Assembly: GCA_009746045.1 (NCBI GenBank)
Contig: RPFO01000418.1
Coordinates: 993,582-1,057,581 of the forward strand
DNA length: 64,000 nucleotides
Reading direction: 5' to 3'
Origin: Mesostigma viride
Lineage: Eukaryota; Streptophyta; Mesostigmatophyceae; Mesostigmatales; Mesostigmataceae
Part shown: piece by piece, positions 38,350-49,425 of the stretch
How positions within the stretch are numbered: position 1 is the first letter of the stretch
Layout: the number at the start of each line of letters is the position of its first letter
The notes under the pieces: generated by a model
Databases searched by the model: none
The model's input: only the letters and a program-made list of their open reading frames with translations
What the model was told of the DNA's origin: nothing
Translations under genes and position numbers: made by a program

Positions 38350-38484
38350 CCCCCCTCCCTCCCTCCCTCCCTCCCTCCCTCCCTCCCTCCCTCCCTCCCT
38401 CCCTCCCTCCCTCCCTCCCTCCCTCCCTCCCTCCCTCCCTCCCTCCCTCCCTCCCTCCCTCCCTCCCTCCCTCCCTCCCTCCCG
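38350..38484. repeat. (CCCT)n microsatellite, ~135 bp
   Basis: Perfect CCCT repeats inside CCCACC-rich sequence. G-quadruplex potential on the minus strand. Open frames through it are artefacts. Confidence 0.97.
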
Positions 38485-38501
38485 CCACCCCACCCACCCA
38501 C

Positions 38502-38669
38502 CCTCTCCAACTGCATGTGGACTGCCTCTCCCAGCGACTCGGCCAGCCGTTTGAGTGTGTTTGGGACCATATGCTGATGCCCATGGATATTACGCGCGCC
38601 ATCAACCAGGCAACACCAGTGACACTTGAGCTCCTTGTTATCCTTCTCATCGGATGTACTGACGACACC
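38502..38669 (-). CDS. Possible host exon (minus strand), unknown function
   Basis: Minus acceptor TTGTGCAG and donor GTGGGT bound 168 nt, phase 0-0. It encodes VVSTSDEKDNKELKCHWCC, then LKRLAESLGEAVHMQLER. Codon use (GAT GAG AAG GAT AAC AAG GAG CTC AAG) looks coding. No family recognised; the + strand frame of the same stretch is a weaker alternative. Confidence 0.35.
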
Positions 38670-38839
38670 CTGCACAATTACAGCTCACAAGGCAACTAAC
38701 ATGCTGGAGGAACGCATCCGCCGCAGTGGACGTCAGTAACGGATGTTGCAATGTTGCTGGAGGGAGGTCAATCGACCGCACCCGTACATACAAGGGGCAA
38801 TTATTGATGCGTCATACCCAAAACAGGAAGAAAATGTGG

Positions 38840-39300
38840 CACAACTAACCTTGCCATCAACATGGATGGACGGAGTTGGAGACCAACTGCAGCGCGGCAT
38901 TCGCAAGGGCACAGGCTGTGTTGTTCAGCAGGTCCACCGCTGGACTGCCCGATGCCGAGTCCAGGTTCTTCCTTACACAAACTCTCCACAAGCGTGATTG
39001 TCGCGTCCTTGGCTGCCAACTGCGGAAAGGAGGCCAGTGCTCGCTTCAGCAGGAACTCGGCAATTGCAATCACGGTGGGCCCTGGCACGATTTGCAGGCC
39101 TACACATGCTTGCCCCGCATGTGCCTCCCCCACGTGTGCATCCACCGCAGTTGACGTGCTCGCTCGCAGCTCCCACTACCGCTGGCTTCGTTGCCATGTT
39201 CCTCCACCCGTTGCCTCTTGCATCTTAGCTGTTCCTCGCGCTTCTCCGCAGCCTCTCTTTCCCTCTCTTCCTCTCTCTTTTCTGCTGCCGTTCATGCCTT
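38840..39300 (-). pseudogene. Possible degenerate host gene segment (coiled coil and helical repeat-like)
   Basis: Minus frames give a charged coiled coil (EKREEEREREAAEKREEQL, ~39200-39290) preceded by an in-frame TGA. Then come VIAIAEFLLKRALASFPQLA and, one frame over, AVDLLNNTACALANAALQLV (~38860-38950). Two stops or frame changes within 450 bp suggest decay or undetected introns. Function unknown. Confidence 0.3.
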
Positions 39301-39547
39301 GCTCCAGATATAGATGTGGCTGCTTAGGCGTTCAATCTGCATCACAGAATTGGACGATATGCACGTCAAAGGAAAGCCAACCAAGCAGCAACATTACCAA
39401 CAATGTAGCGGGAGGGTCAGTGCAGAGGCCAGCAACATAACTGCCTTAGTCTTGTACTCCTACCATACACATTAGGGAAGACTGCTGGCATGGCAGCCTG
39501 CATCACAGCAATGAATTGCCGCCAACTAAAATAAGAGAGTGACTCAC

Positions 39548-39760
39548 CGCTACTCTTCCCTGAAGCCGACTGGTCACACCTCCATTGTGGCGTTGTTTTA
39601 CCACTTTAAGGCTCTTCCACAGCGTGCGATTTTGTTGATGCCATTTTCTCAATTCCTGTAGCATATATTTTGCCCCCGCCGCACGCTTCCATGGGTTGCC
39701 ATGTACATCATACTTTGCTGATGCTGCAGAGAAGTCAAGCGGTTCTTTGCATTCCCTCAC
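39548..39760 (-). CDS. Possible host exon (minus strand), unknown function
   Basis: Minus acceptor AATACAG and donor GTGAGT enclose 213 nt, phase 0 at both ends. It encodes KEPLDFSAASAKYDVHGN, PWKRAAGAKYMLQELRKWHQ and KSLKVVKQRHNGGVTSRLQG. The basic helical sequence looks genuine but I do not recognise it. It may be the upstream exon of the segments at 38840-39300 and 38502-38669. Confidence 0.4.
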
Positions 39761-40199
39761 CTGTATTCAACGGCAACGCCAAAACGGAATGCCAACGAAT
39801 GCGGAGCGGGGGAACAAGGCATAAATCAACGCATGGTGAACGGCAGATGCTGAGGCAGACACGACAATGCACTGGGTGCATGGCAACCATGTGAACACTG
39901 ATGGTAGCATTCACATGCCTAACAAGCATTTTCTCTGTTTCCCCTGGGTTAGAGTGTAAGGCCTATGCAAACCCAGCTAAACAACAAAACAACACATCCT
40001 AAACTGCGCTAACTGACATGGGCAACAAACATGGCCAATGGACACAACACCTTGAAATGGCCTTTTTTTTACATAAATTATGGCCCATGGCAAGTTTATT
40101 GTCCGATTGACCTAGGATTGGATCCCACCACTCCCCGGGATGTGTCTGGCTAGTGGTGGAGTAGTTGAGTCAAAATGTTAAGTTTACATGGTACTCCCT
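39761..40199. other. Intergenic, nothing recognised
   Basis: Unique-looking sequence between the possible minus-strand exons and copy 2 of the 1.8-kb repeat. Confidence 0.35.
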
Positions 40200-41960
40200 G
40201 CTTAAGTTAACTCCAGATCCAAGGCCAAAACTGGCCACCTAAACCACTTGCACTTGCATAGAAACAATAGTTGATCTCAGATTATGCTGTAACTTTGCAG
40301 TGGTGATGAATAATAGTTGTTCTGACCTTGTACAAAGTTCTACGCCATTTGGAGCCCTAGTTGGTGACAAATGCTAGCAAAATTTTGCTAGCATTTGTCA
40401 TTAATGGCCATTTAAAATCAATATTTAACCCAAATAATGTCAGAATGCCACCAAAACTTATTGCCATCATGCCAGCACCTGAAGCAAGGTCTCAACAAGT
40501 CATGAGCAGAAATTCAGATCATGCAGAGCCCAAAATGGTGACATTTGCCAGCAATTGTCACCATTTTTTGCTTTTTTACCCACAATTTTAACAACATTAC
40601 CCACCAAAACATTCTCCAAGCTGGGGCGCATCATTTAAATCTTTGCAGGCAACTCAAGAATGACTAGTACAAACAGTGTGCAAAACCTTGGTGCATGTGA
40701 ATGCCTGAGTGGTGACCATTGCTAGCAGAATCCATCATGTAAGGTAGGCATTGCCAGTATGCCACAAAGCTGTGATGTGCAGTGCATGTCCATATGTATA
40801 CCCCATGACACCGTGCCTCTAAACTACTTGGCACATTGCAAAATGGGAAGGAAAGGTGAATAATACATGCCACATCACTAACACAGCCATTTGAATGCTA
40901 CCAACACGCACCATGCATGATATACACTGCGTGTACAGTAATACATGTCGAGAATATGCCGAGCGAGCATATCAAGGTGCAGTGACCCCAACGCTGGCAC
41001 ATGTCACCTGGCATCCACGTATGCTCACATGATATGGCATTGGCATATCCCATGTCTCCATCTCTTGCACTTTGTGCGCACCAAGCCACCCATGCAGTCG
41101 CCCACCCATGCAGCACCTGGCCACCCACCCACACAACTGCTCACACACTCGCGCGCCCGTGCACCCAGACAGCCACCTGTCCTCCCACCCAGTGACCCAC
41201 CCACCAAGCCAGCCGCGCACGTGCTTACCCAACTTATACAACCATGCGTGCACCTAGGCACCCAACCACCTACCAACCCACTTGGACATCCACCCACCCA
41301 CCAAGGCACCTGCGCAACCCACACACCAACTAGGTAATAAGCAGGCATTCCCCCATCCAATGAGCCAACCACCCAACCACCCAACCACCTAAACACCCAG
41401 CCAGCTGGCCCCATATGCACCCGTCCGGCCACCCACAGTTGACCCACCCACGCACCTACCCACTCAACCATTCACTGCCCCCACACCCTTATACCCACTG
41501 ACCCACCCACTGACCCACCCACACATGCATTTTCTCAGCCAGCACCCCGGCACCTACCTCACCCCAAACCTGCACAGCCCTTCACCCGTGATAGGTGAGT
41601 CGGTCCCAACCATAAACCCATCCACGCATCCATATCTGTGCGCCCACCCGTCCATCTACCCGTCCCTTCGCCCACCCACCCACATCTAGTCATCTACACA
41701 TCCACCAGCCACCAGCCACCAATGGCCCACCCACCAACCCACACACACACATACATCCCTAACCAACCAACCACCAACACACCACCCTCAAAAACGTGCA
41801 GTTGTTTCACTCATGCATCCAACAACCCACCCACTTCAAAGTCCCCAAAGCCTATCATCACCCAGCCACCTGGGCATCTGCCAATAACCGACCGCCCTTG
41901 CACTCATCCACCCACCATGACCAGCCAGCCAGCCACCCACCCTCTCCAACTGCCTGTGCT
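40200..41960. repeat. 1.8-kb repeat, copy 2
   Basis: Diverged paralog of 36530-38345, including the CCCACC-rich tract (41050-41950). It lacks the two insertions of copy 1 and lacks the (CCCT)n expansion. It provides empty sites for both insertions. Confidence 0.75.
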
Positions 41961-43100
41961 CCCACCTACGCAGCCAGCCATTTACCAAAGCATCCACCTA
42001 TCAGCCACCCACCTGCCATTGAACCCACCCACGCCTAGGCATCCCTTGAAGCATCTATAGCCCAAGCCTCCCACCCAAGGCTCTCTGGGCAATCAAACAA
42101 CCAAACAACCAATCACCCAGCTATACAACCACCTAACCACCTAACCACTCAACAACACAATCACCGAACCACCTAACTACCCAACACCCAAACCAGCCAG
42201 GCATGTGCCCGCCTCGCATGCCCTCACCATTGCAACACCCCATACACGCCCCGCTCACCTAGCCAGCCACACACCCAGCCAGTCTCCTGCTCAACTCACG
42301 CATGAAGGCAATATCAGCCATGCATGGCCTCACCTTGCATCACTTGCATTGCCTGGTTAATTTGCATGAGACAGCTTCCATCTCATTGTCAGCAACTGAA
42401 AAGGCTCTTTCTTCACAGTAATGAATAAGCTACAACGTTGGAAACGTTCTCCCATCCCTCTTTAAAACAGTCTTTAAATCAGAAAGACAAGGGCAAATCT
42501 CTGGACAAGGTGGCAATAACCACTGCACCATGCTCTTGAGAAAGTCTTAACAACCCAGCTTTCTACCCTTTTAGAAGCTGCCTTGCGTTAGCAACGATTC
42601 TGGGCCCTCTGGCTCGCTCACCTGGCTTAATCTGCGCTTCTTTATGGCTGCCGGGATATGCGAAGCTTGGGCCGAGGGTGTCGTGGCGAGGTCGTCTGCC
42701 CGACTCATCACTTCTCGAAACCGCACTGCCGACTAATAAAAACGATGCCCCCCTTTGCCTTTTGTATCTGGCGTCAAAAGAACAATGAACTCGCTTGGAA
42801 ACACTGTCGCAAAGAGCTTCCTACAGGCATTATAAGCAATTTTCGCAGCTTTTACCGCACTTACTGCACATCCGGAAGACCATTAGCGGCCTTCGCGCGG
42901 AATCTTGGGCACGCCATATCTTCTGCTGGCTCATTGCCGCAGGCTGGCAGTATAGGAAGGTCGGGCATAGCCTAAAGAGCTGATTATCTGACGACAAAGA
43001 TATGCATTGCATGAAGCAAGAAACAGACGGATTTCGCACCCCCATATTTATTCACGTCAATGCCGGACAATTAAAAGCGAAACTCAAAAAACGAAAACAC
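41961..43100. other. C-rich tail and intergenic sequence, no gene supported
   Basis: Up to ~42300 the CCACC-rich sequence continues (CCAACC/CACCTAACC words). From 42360 the composition is ordinary. A minus frame near 42390-42440 reads ERAFSVADNEMEA, faintly like a hAT C-terminus, but too weak to call. Confidence 0.3.
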
Positions 43101-43129
43101 TAACGTTTTCGGGAATATTATAACGAACA

Positions 43130-43470
43130 AGCTGAGCTGCCAGCTATGTCGCGGTTTACGATCCAGTTAACGATAACGGCTCCGTAACCACCCCAGTGCC
43201 TAATATTGGGGCAGCTATGGCGCCGTAACCACTACCTGACCCGTCCCGTATACCCCAACGTAACCTGAACCGAAGCCGTTCACGCCCCCGTAAACATAAC
43301 CGGCCCAGTTACTGGGCCGTACCGAATCTCGGGGCCAATATTCCGAATGGTACCGTAACCGGTCCGGTAACCCAAACCGCCAACGAATACGGACCCGTAA
43401 CCTGGCCCGTCGAAGTTACCGGGCAGGTTACGGGGGCGTCGAAGTTACCGGACAGGTTACGGGGGCTTCA
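43130..43470. repeat. GTTACCGG-type degenerate array, inverted copy
   Basis: Many GGTTACGG, CCGTAACC and GTTACCGG words, ending at AAATTAACTCCTAGTGATT (43470-43488). The reverse complement of that boundary also starts the array at ~24140. Confidence 0.7.
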
Positions 43471-43598
43471 AATTAACTCCTAGTGATTAGGAACATGACT
43501 CCGTTGGGAGTAAATGTAGCACATATCCCTGAGAAGGGGCATGTGGCTTTAATACATTCTGGGCTACTTCCTGCAAGGGTAGGATGTAAACTACACCT

Positions 43599-43856
43599 CG
43601 AATTATTTATCTAGTACCAAATCCGACAGGCTTGCATCACTCCCCGGAAAGGAGAACTTTTGCGGATGACTGTAGGTGTCAGTTGGCGATCATGCCTTAG
43701 GATCAGGAGACGTCCGTCCCGTATAGTCAGCAAAAGTTGGTGCGAGAGGTCCCCAGTTCGATTCCGGCCTGGATTCATTTGCAGATCGCGTTTTCCGCGG
43801 ACCGGCACTGAACGCAAATGGTTTTCACCTTCAGTTTGCGGCGTGCCAAATCAGAA
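43599..43856 (+). mobile_element. tRNA-like SINE, copy 1 (5'-truncated)
   Basis: Flanked by TACACCT (43592-43598 and 43857-43863) inside the half-LINE 3' UTR. It contains AGGTCCCCAGTTCGATTCC, matching a pol III B box/T arm (GTTCGATTCC), followed by the tail GATCGCGTTTTCCGCG...AACGCAAATGG. Confidence 0.8.
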
Positions 43857-44087
43857 TACACCTGCTCTAGGTGCACCAAGTGCCGACCTGCACCACCATA
43901 TGGTCTATCAGAGCGCAGGGGGCCTCAGGCATGGGGTGGAAGATCAGCATGGCTATACAGAAGCTAGGGCATGGCTTCTCAGCAGCCGAGAGTAGCTCTC
44001 TGCATGGGCACAGCGTGACCAAATAATTAAGCTAGGCCGGCATCATCTGGTGTAGTGTGGCACATCATAGGCACACATGAGTGTACA

Positions 44088-44630
44088 TTCTGATCAGACA
44101 CTCCGCAAAGGTGAAAACCTTTGCGTTCAGTGCCGGGCCGCGGAAAACGCGGAAAACGCGATCTGCAAATGAATCCGACCGGAATCGAACTGGGGACCTC
44201 TCGCACCAATTGTGCTGACTATAGGACGGACGTCTCCGGTTACCATGGCATCGCCAACTTACACCTACAGTCATCCGCAAAAGTTCTCCTGTCCGGGGAG
44301 TGATGCAAGCCTTTCGGATTTGGTACTAGATAAATCACTCGAGATCTGTGTGTAGGAGTACTACACACGTGTCTGCACGCGAGACTTGTTCAGTCTCGCA
44401 CCGTGAGACGGGCTGAACACGGCTGAATCCTTCTTTAGAAGGGGGCGTAGCCGGTACTATCGAAATCAGCCAAGCGTATATTCTGATCAGACACTCCGCA
44501 AAGGTGAAAACCTTTGCGTTCAGTGCCGGGCCGCGGAAAACGCGGAAAACGCGATCTGCAAATGAATCCGACCGGAATCGAACTGGGGACCTCTCGCACC
44601 AATTTTGCTGACTATAGGACGGACGTCTCT
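44088..44630 (-). mobile_element. tRNA-like SINE, head-to-tail dimer
   Basis: Unit 1 (44088-44480, full length) and unit 2 (44481-44630, truncated) both start TTCTGATCAGACACTCCGC and lie between single copies of GAGTGTACA (44079-44087 and 44631-44639). Both have GGAATCGAACTGGGGACCTC, the reverse complement of the T arm. One shared target duplication for both implies that they inserted as a dimer. Confidence 0.8.
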
Positions 44631-44751
44631 GAGTGTACATGGCTAAATAATGCTAAGGCATCAGCTGGTAGGGGGCCCATAATATGCGTACATGAACAAG
44701 GCCACGGTGGCTAGGCCTTACTATTCTACACTACTCACTGCTGTATTCCCC

Positions 44752-45553
44752 TTAGCTGGGGTGTCTGGGGGTGCTGGGGCCGCGGTGGTCGCGTGCCAGG
44801 GCTTGTGGCCGACGTAGATGGCCGCACAACGCCCCCTTCCAATACACCGGCTTCCCCGCCGCGGTCTGCCGGAGATGGAGGTAGGTCGGCCATAGCTCCC
44901 GTCGCCGTTGTTGCTGCGCCAGGGTCAAGTCGTCGTCCAGGGTGAAGGGAGTCTTCCCGAGCCGCTTGCGGCGTCTGAGAAAGGAAATCTTGTCCGCCGG
45001 GTTCTCAAAGATGAGAAGAAGCGGAGGCGCCCCTGCCTTACCCCGCGAGCGGGGAAGGCGGTGGGCGTCCAGCTTGATCTCACCAATGAGGCCCATGCGG
45101 CCAAGGATTTCTCTCTCAAACACCTGTGCAAGCGTCACGGAATTCTCACCTTCCACCAGGTCTACGTTCTTGACGATGGCGTTAAGGCTGCGCTTGTCGA
45201 GCTCGGCCTCCTCGCGGAGGTCGAGCGTCTGCTGCTTGAGCTGTGCTGCAACGGCGGAGGTGGTGGAGGTGGTGTGTTGCTTGAGCATGTCCGCCCAGGT
45301 CTGGGTGGGAGGGGCATCGCCAGCCGGGCCAGCGGGGGCTGGCCTGGGCGGTGAGGCCTGCGGTGTTTTGCAGGCACTCGATGGCGATGGCATTGTCCTG
45401 GAGGCGCTGGTCGATGTCGCGGAGCTGGGCGCCGGTGATGGCGTCGGTGGTGGGGAGTGGTGGCGGTGGAAGAGGCGAGGAGCTAGGGTGGAGGTGGCGG
45501 TGGAGATGGTACGTGTGGAGCTCGGCAGTCAGCGTGCAACCCAGAGCTGCCAC
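44752..45553 (-). pseudogene. ORF1 of the half-LINE family, frameshifted
   Basis: The 5' part reads ITGAQLRDIDQRLQDNAIAI. After a frame change near 45370-45390 the frame continues WADMLKQHTTSTTSAVAAQL, LVEGENSVTLAQVFEREILG, LPRSRGKAGAPPLLLIFENP, DKISFLRRRKRLGKTPFTLD and LAQQQRRRELWPTYLHLRQ. The order of coiled coil, RRM-like core and LDDDLTLAQQQRR block is that of LINE ORF1 proteins, distinct from the 16.7-kb ORF1. A shorter copy lies at 58374-58673. Confidence 0.7.
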
Positions 45554-45645
45554 ATCTGCAGCGAGGGGAGCTAGTAACGTGCTGCTCGATGGCGTCCTTA
45601 ACCCTTAACCCAAATGGTACTGACTGATATTTATAGCGGGCAGTA

Positions 45646-45677
45646 CCAACTGTCCGCTACAAATAGCGGACAGTTGG
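45646..45677. other. Perfect hairpin (14-bp stem)
   Basis: CCAACTGTCCGCTA, loop CAAA, TAGCGGACAGTTGG. A related hairpin (CTGTCCGCTA TTTG TAGCGGGCGG) is at 47169-47192. These may mark the two ends of a ~1.55-kb nonautonomous element. Confidence 0.5.
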
Positions 45678-45810
45678 TTGGGAGCATAACGCGAATGCCA
45701 GTAGGTATTTCCGTGGTATTTTTAGCCAGGCGTCTTCAGCTAGATGTGTACTACGTCCCGTACATAAACATCACTACATTCTGACAAGTACACAGGGACT
45801 AATTATTGAC

Positions 45811-46034
45811 TTAACACTCCGTCTGTGAACTTATAACGGGCGTGGCCCGTAATTTTTCGTAGAATGCAGAATCGCGCCAGATGCGGGTGCCGGAGCGTCG
45901 CGCCGAATCTGGAAAAACGGTTCGATGGGATCCGAGATCCAATGTTGGGCTATTTGAATATATTTTTAATTTTTTTTTTGGATAACAAATATTGGTGAAT
46001 TGCACGTTACCCCAAATTACAGACGGAGTGTTAA
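45811..46034. mobile_element. MITE with TTAA target duplication
   Basis: 216 bp (45815-46030) lies between TTAA sites, with 12-bp perfect terminal inverted repeats CACTCCGTCTGT...ACAGACGGAGTG. The whole palindrome is ACTTAACACTCCGTCTGT. TTAA duplication is characteristic of piggyBac and Kolobok transposons. No coding capacity. Confidence 0.8.
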
Positions 46035-47439
46035 GTACAGGGGGTACCCTTTTCAATGGGACGAAAACGTGAATGTAAAATATTGACATCCGTGCAGATT
46101 TGCCGCCATGGCGGTGCAGAAAACTGACTGGCGCAGGAGCGTCGATGCATGGATTCGTTCCAAAATTTGTAGGCACACTTTATACGTCGTAAGGATGCTA
46201 TAGACCTAGTTGCGCAACCTCTAACGAGGCGCCCAATCATCTCGGGCCGGTTTTTATTGCGTCAACACGCGTTCACTACCACGGGGGTGCCGATGAAGCT
46301 AGCACTTGGTACTTGCCGTTTTATCATTGAATATTTCGCAACGATTAACTTTCTTATGATGTATATCGCATAGTTCATCAGCGCTGTGGGCCAGGAAAGC
46401 CTCGGGGCATCGTTTCTGTCATGAGCTTGCTACCTGTCAGACAGCCTTTTTTGCGGTAGTTGGACCTGGCGCAGTTTGCAGTCCCTGCCGCTGCCGTGAA
46501 GGAGGTAAAGTGGTTTTATCGTTCGGTCAGTAATCCCGGACTTAACATTAAGGTTTCGTGGTGTTCAAGTTCCCTCCTTACTACTTTTATGTAATGGTTT
46601 GTCGTGGTGGCTGGGTACAACCATTTCGCCCAGTTTATCATCCGTTTTGTTCATGGTTAGTAGGTGCGTCTTCATCCTATATACTAGAGTAACGATCGAT
46701 GTAATGCTTAAATATGTTGTGCATGGTATTGTGATGGGTTTTCTTTCCTACATTCTTTGGAAAGATGGTATCTTGGCCAGGTTTTGGTTAGCTTTTTGGT
46801 TTTGTTAGTAGAGGACACCCCATAGCCAGTTAGCAGCTAGTATGATAAAGCCCAGCATACAGGGAGCACTAGCTAGCATTGCCGTTGAGCTAGGCTTACT
46901 TGCACTTGTTTATTACCTGGCATCAGCACAAGAAAAAAGTGAGCATCGTGTTTGGCTTGTGTGGTTTCAAGGGTGTGCCCTTACCATGCTATGATACGTA
47001 CAAATGTGACTGTGCATAGGCGTGGTTACCTATCTTTATATGCTATGATGGATGTTCTGCAGCCTGGACATGCAGGATGTAATAATCATGTTTGATCATC
47101 CATGATGTTTTTTGTTGCTAGGGGATAAGAATTTGGCTTTGTAATGCTAGCAAGCGTCACCAGCCAAACTGTCCGCTATTTGTAGCGGGCGGCTATTTTT
47201 AGAGCTTGCAGCTGGGTCCCTGGGACACCCCATGATGTCAGTGTTCAGAGGCCCTTACTGGCTTCCCATTCAACTGCCTTGGCAAGACCAGGACCAACAA
47301 ACGTGATTTGACATCCAATATTGCATTATATGTGTCTCTTGTCTCACACCCTGCGCACCCCCTGCCAGGGGGTGCTATATTGAGCACCCATAGGACATTG
47401 CAATATGACCAATGACATGACCCCCAAGGAGGTCCATAT
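46035..47439. other. Intergenic or element interior, nothing recognised
   Basis: No conserved frame. If the paired hairpins at 45646 and 47169 are element ends, most of this is the interior of a nonautonomous transposon. Confidence 0.3.
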
Positions 47440-48808
47440 ATGTGCCCCACCCACGCTGTCGTCAAGGTCGACTGCCACAACGCGTTCAACAGTCTGTCCC
47501 GCGCCAGCATGTTTGCGGCCGTCATGGAGTCCTTCGAGGACTTGTACGCTTGGACAGCCGTGTGCTACGGCCAGCCCGGCCAACTGGTTCACATCATGGA
47601 GGACGGCACTCGCGGCGGCCTGCTGTCGCGGTCGGGCACCCAGCAAGGGGACCCCCTGGGACCCCTGTACTTTGCCGCCCCCCTCCAGGGTTGCCTCCAA
47701 GCGGTCCATGCTGCCCACCCGGCGGTCGCTATTCAGGCCTACTTGGATGATATCTACCTTCCGGGGCCCTGTGCCGGACACCACCGCGGCTCTGCTGGCA
47801 CTGCAGACCGCGGTGGCCGACATCAACCTCCAGTTGACCCTGGCCAAGTGCGCGGTGTACTCGCCCCAAGGTGATTGCTCCGGCTTTCCGCCCCAGCTCT
47901 TGGGCCGGGACGAGCGCCTCCATGGGTTGGATGTCCTCGGCGTTCCGGTTGGCGACCCCGCGTTTGTCATCGATGCTCTGCGGGCCGCCCTCGAGGCACG
48001 CACTGAGGTACTGCCCTTGATTGCGCGCCTTCATGATTCGCAGACCAAGGGTCTGCTTCTGCATGTGGTTTTGCGCTCACCCTCGCCTCGTTCACTGGCT
48101 CCGGGGCGCTCTTCCGGCTCAGGTCCGGCTGGCCGCCGAGGGCCACGACGAACGCATCCAGTCGGCCTTGGCGCAGCTGGTCCCGGGCCCCGACCTCCCG
48201 CCACATGCTATTCGCATTGCCTCCCTGCCTGCACGGATGGGTGGCTGCGGTCTGACTCGTGCCGCCCGGCTGGCCCCAGCAGCATTTTTGGGCTCCGTCG
48301 CTCAGTCGTGGGCGGAAAGCTGCCGGCTCCTGCCACTTTTGGCAACGGCCGCGCCTGACCTCCTGGACCCCAGCAGCCCTTTGCCCTTCGTCACCGCCAT
48401 CCAGGAGGCCTATGCTGAGATCCAGCAGGCCTGTTCTCCCGTCCGTGCCGCTCAGGCGGTACAGCGCCACCTCCCTCGCGGCACTCCCTCGGTCGCCTCC
48501 GTTCAATCTCCCGCCGCATTCCCTGCTCGCGTCATCGATAATAAACACCAGAAAACCTACGCGGGTATTCTGCACACGGCTGATCAATTGGATTGCTCTT
48601 TTCGCGGACCTCAACGCCCAGGGACGTGCGTGGCTCTTCTCGCTTTCCTTGCGGAGTGTGGGCTCGGCGTACCTTCGTGCTCTTCCCATGGCCCCCCCAT
48701 TCGCCTTGGCTCCCAGCCACTACTCGGTGGTGCTCCGGCACCAGCTATTTGCCCCGCAGCCTCTTGTTCCGGCCGGGCGGCCTTGTGGTAGCTGTGGGCA
48801 GCCGCTGG
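47440..48808 (+). pseudogene. RLE-type LINE, RT part (5' segment of a split element)
   Basis: RT motifs are VVKVDCHNAFNSLSR, GTQQGDPLGPLYFA and IQAYLDDIYL (catalytic YLDD). The frame then changes near 47765 (VADINLQLTLAKCAVYSPQG), near 48085 (IRIASLPARMGGCGLTRAA) and near 48600 (LNAQGRAWLFSLSLRS). It ends PCGSCGQPL at the copia-B insertion point. The N-terminus is missing, so the copy was 5'-truncated and already decayed. It continues at 59571. Confidence 0.8.
48804..48808. repeat. Copia-B target duplication (GCTGG), left
   Basis: GCTGG precedes the 5' LTR and recurs at 59566-59570 after the 3' LTR. Confidence 0.9.
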
Positions 48809-49425
48809 AGTTAACGTAAAGGATTTACGTTAGATGGATAGAGATTGTTACGCTCTTTCCAACGGCACCTTGAACGCCTCATTTGGTTAAGGAACGTAAA
48901 AGTTATGACGTTTCCTAGGCTGTGCCGACAGTACCCGGCGCGCCACTGTGGGCGCGTACGGACACAGGATGTACAAGTGTCACTTTGATAGTCCGCAGGA
49001 CGTTGACAGGACTTGTACAGGACTTGATGGTCAATTGATAGGTAGGCGCACTGTAGCGCGCCAGGACCTATGAGACAATTGATGCTGAGTAGTGTACGGA
49101 TAGGACCACAGGACTAGCCGTATGGACAATTGATAGATCTGCGCGCCAAAGGCGTGCCAGAGTCTGTGTAATCAATTGATTGACAGTTCGGCTGTGACAG
49201 TGCAGCTGATTACTTGGACGCGTCCCTAACAACCTATATGTGTGACTTGGTCGCACCGGGACGCTAGTTCTTGCGTGCACGTTCGCTGGGCACTGCGACC
49301 CTGTCGCCTGTGCTGCGTGCAGTCTTGGAAGTGACGTGACTTACGTCTGTGTTTCCTTGTTATTAATAAAGGCAACTTCCTGCAAGAACCATGGCGGAAT
49401 TCGTGGCATTCTCACGCTCACAACT
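48809..49425 (+). repeat. Copia-B 5' LTR (617 bp)
   Basis: Starts AGTTAACGTAAAGG and ends CTCACGCTCACAACT, again AGTT...AACT. AATAAAGGCAAC at 49365 is a plausible poly(A) signal. Confidence 0.95.

Larger units (their letters stand above)
43485..45608 (-). mobile_element. ORF1-only (half-LINE) element, SINE-interrupted
   Basis: On the minus strand the order is: an ORF1-like gene (45553-44752), a 3' UTR that holds two SINE insertions, and a 3' end at CCCAACGGAGTCATG near 43490. There is no room for an ORF2. The copy at 57542-58673 has the same junction from ORF1 end to 3' UTR, so the ORF1-only structure is a family trait. Confidence 0.7.

Noticed and set aside
42360-42980. hAT transposase-like fragment (ERAFSVADNEMEA) and a 105-residue + frame
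   Set aside because: Similarity is too short and no other hAT motif is visible.
43740-43800. A tRNA gene with TTCGATTCC T arm
   Set aside because: No anticodon arm, and the sequence is repeated five times within SINEs with target duplications.
45590-45610. Telomere-like repeat (CCTTAACCCTTAACCC)
   Set aside because: Only two units, not a known telomere motif, and also found at 60418-60430 beside transposon sequence.
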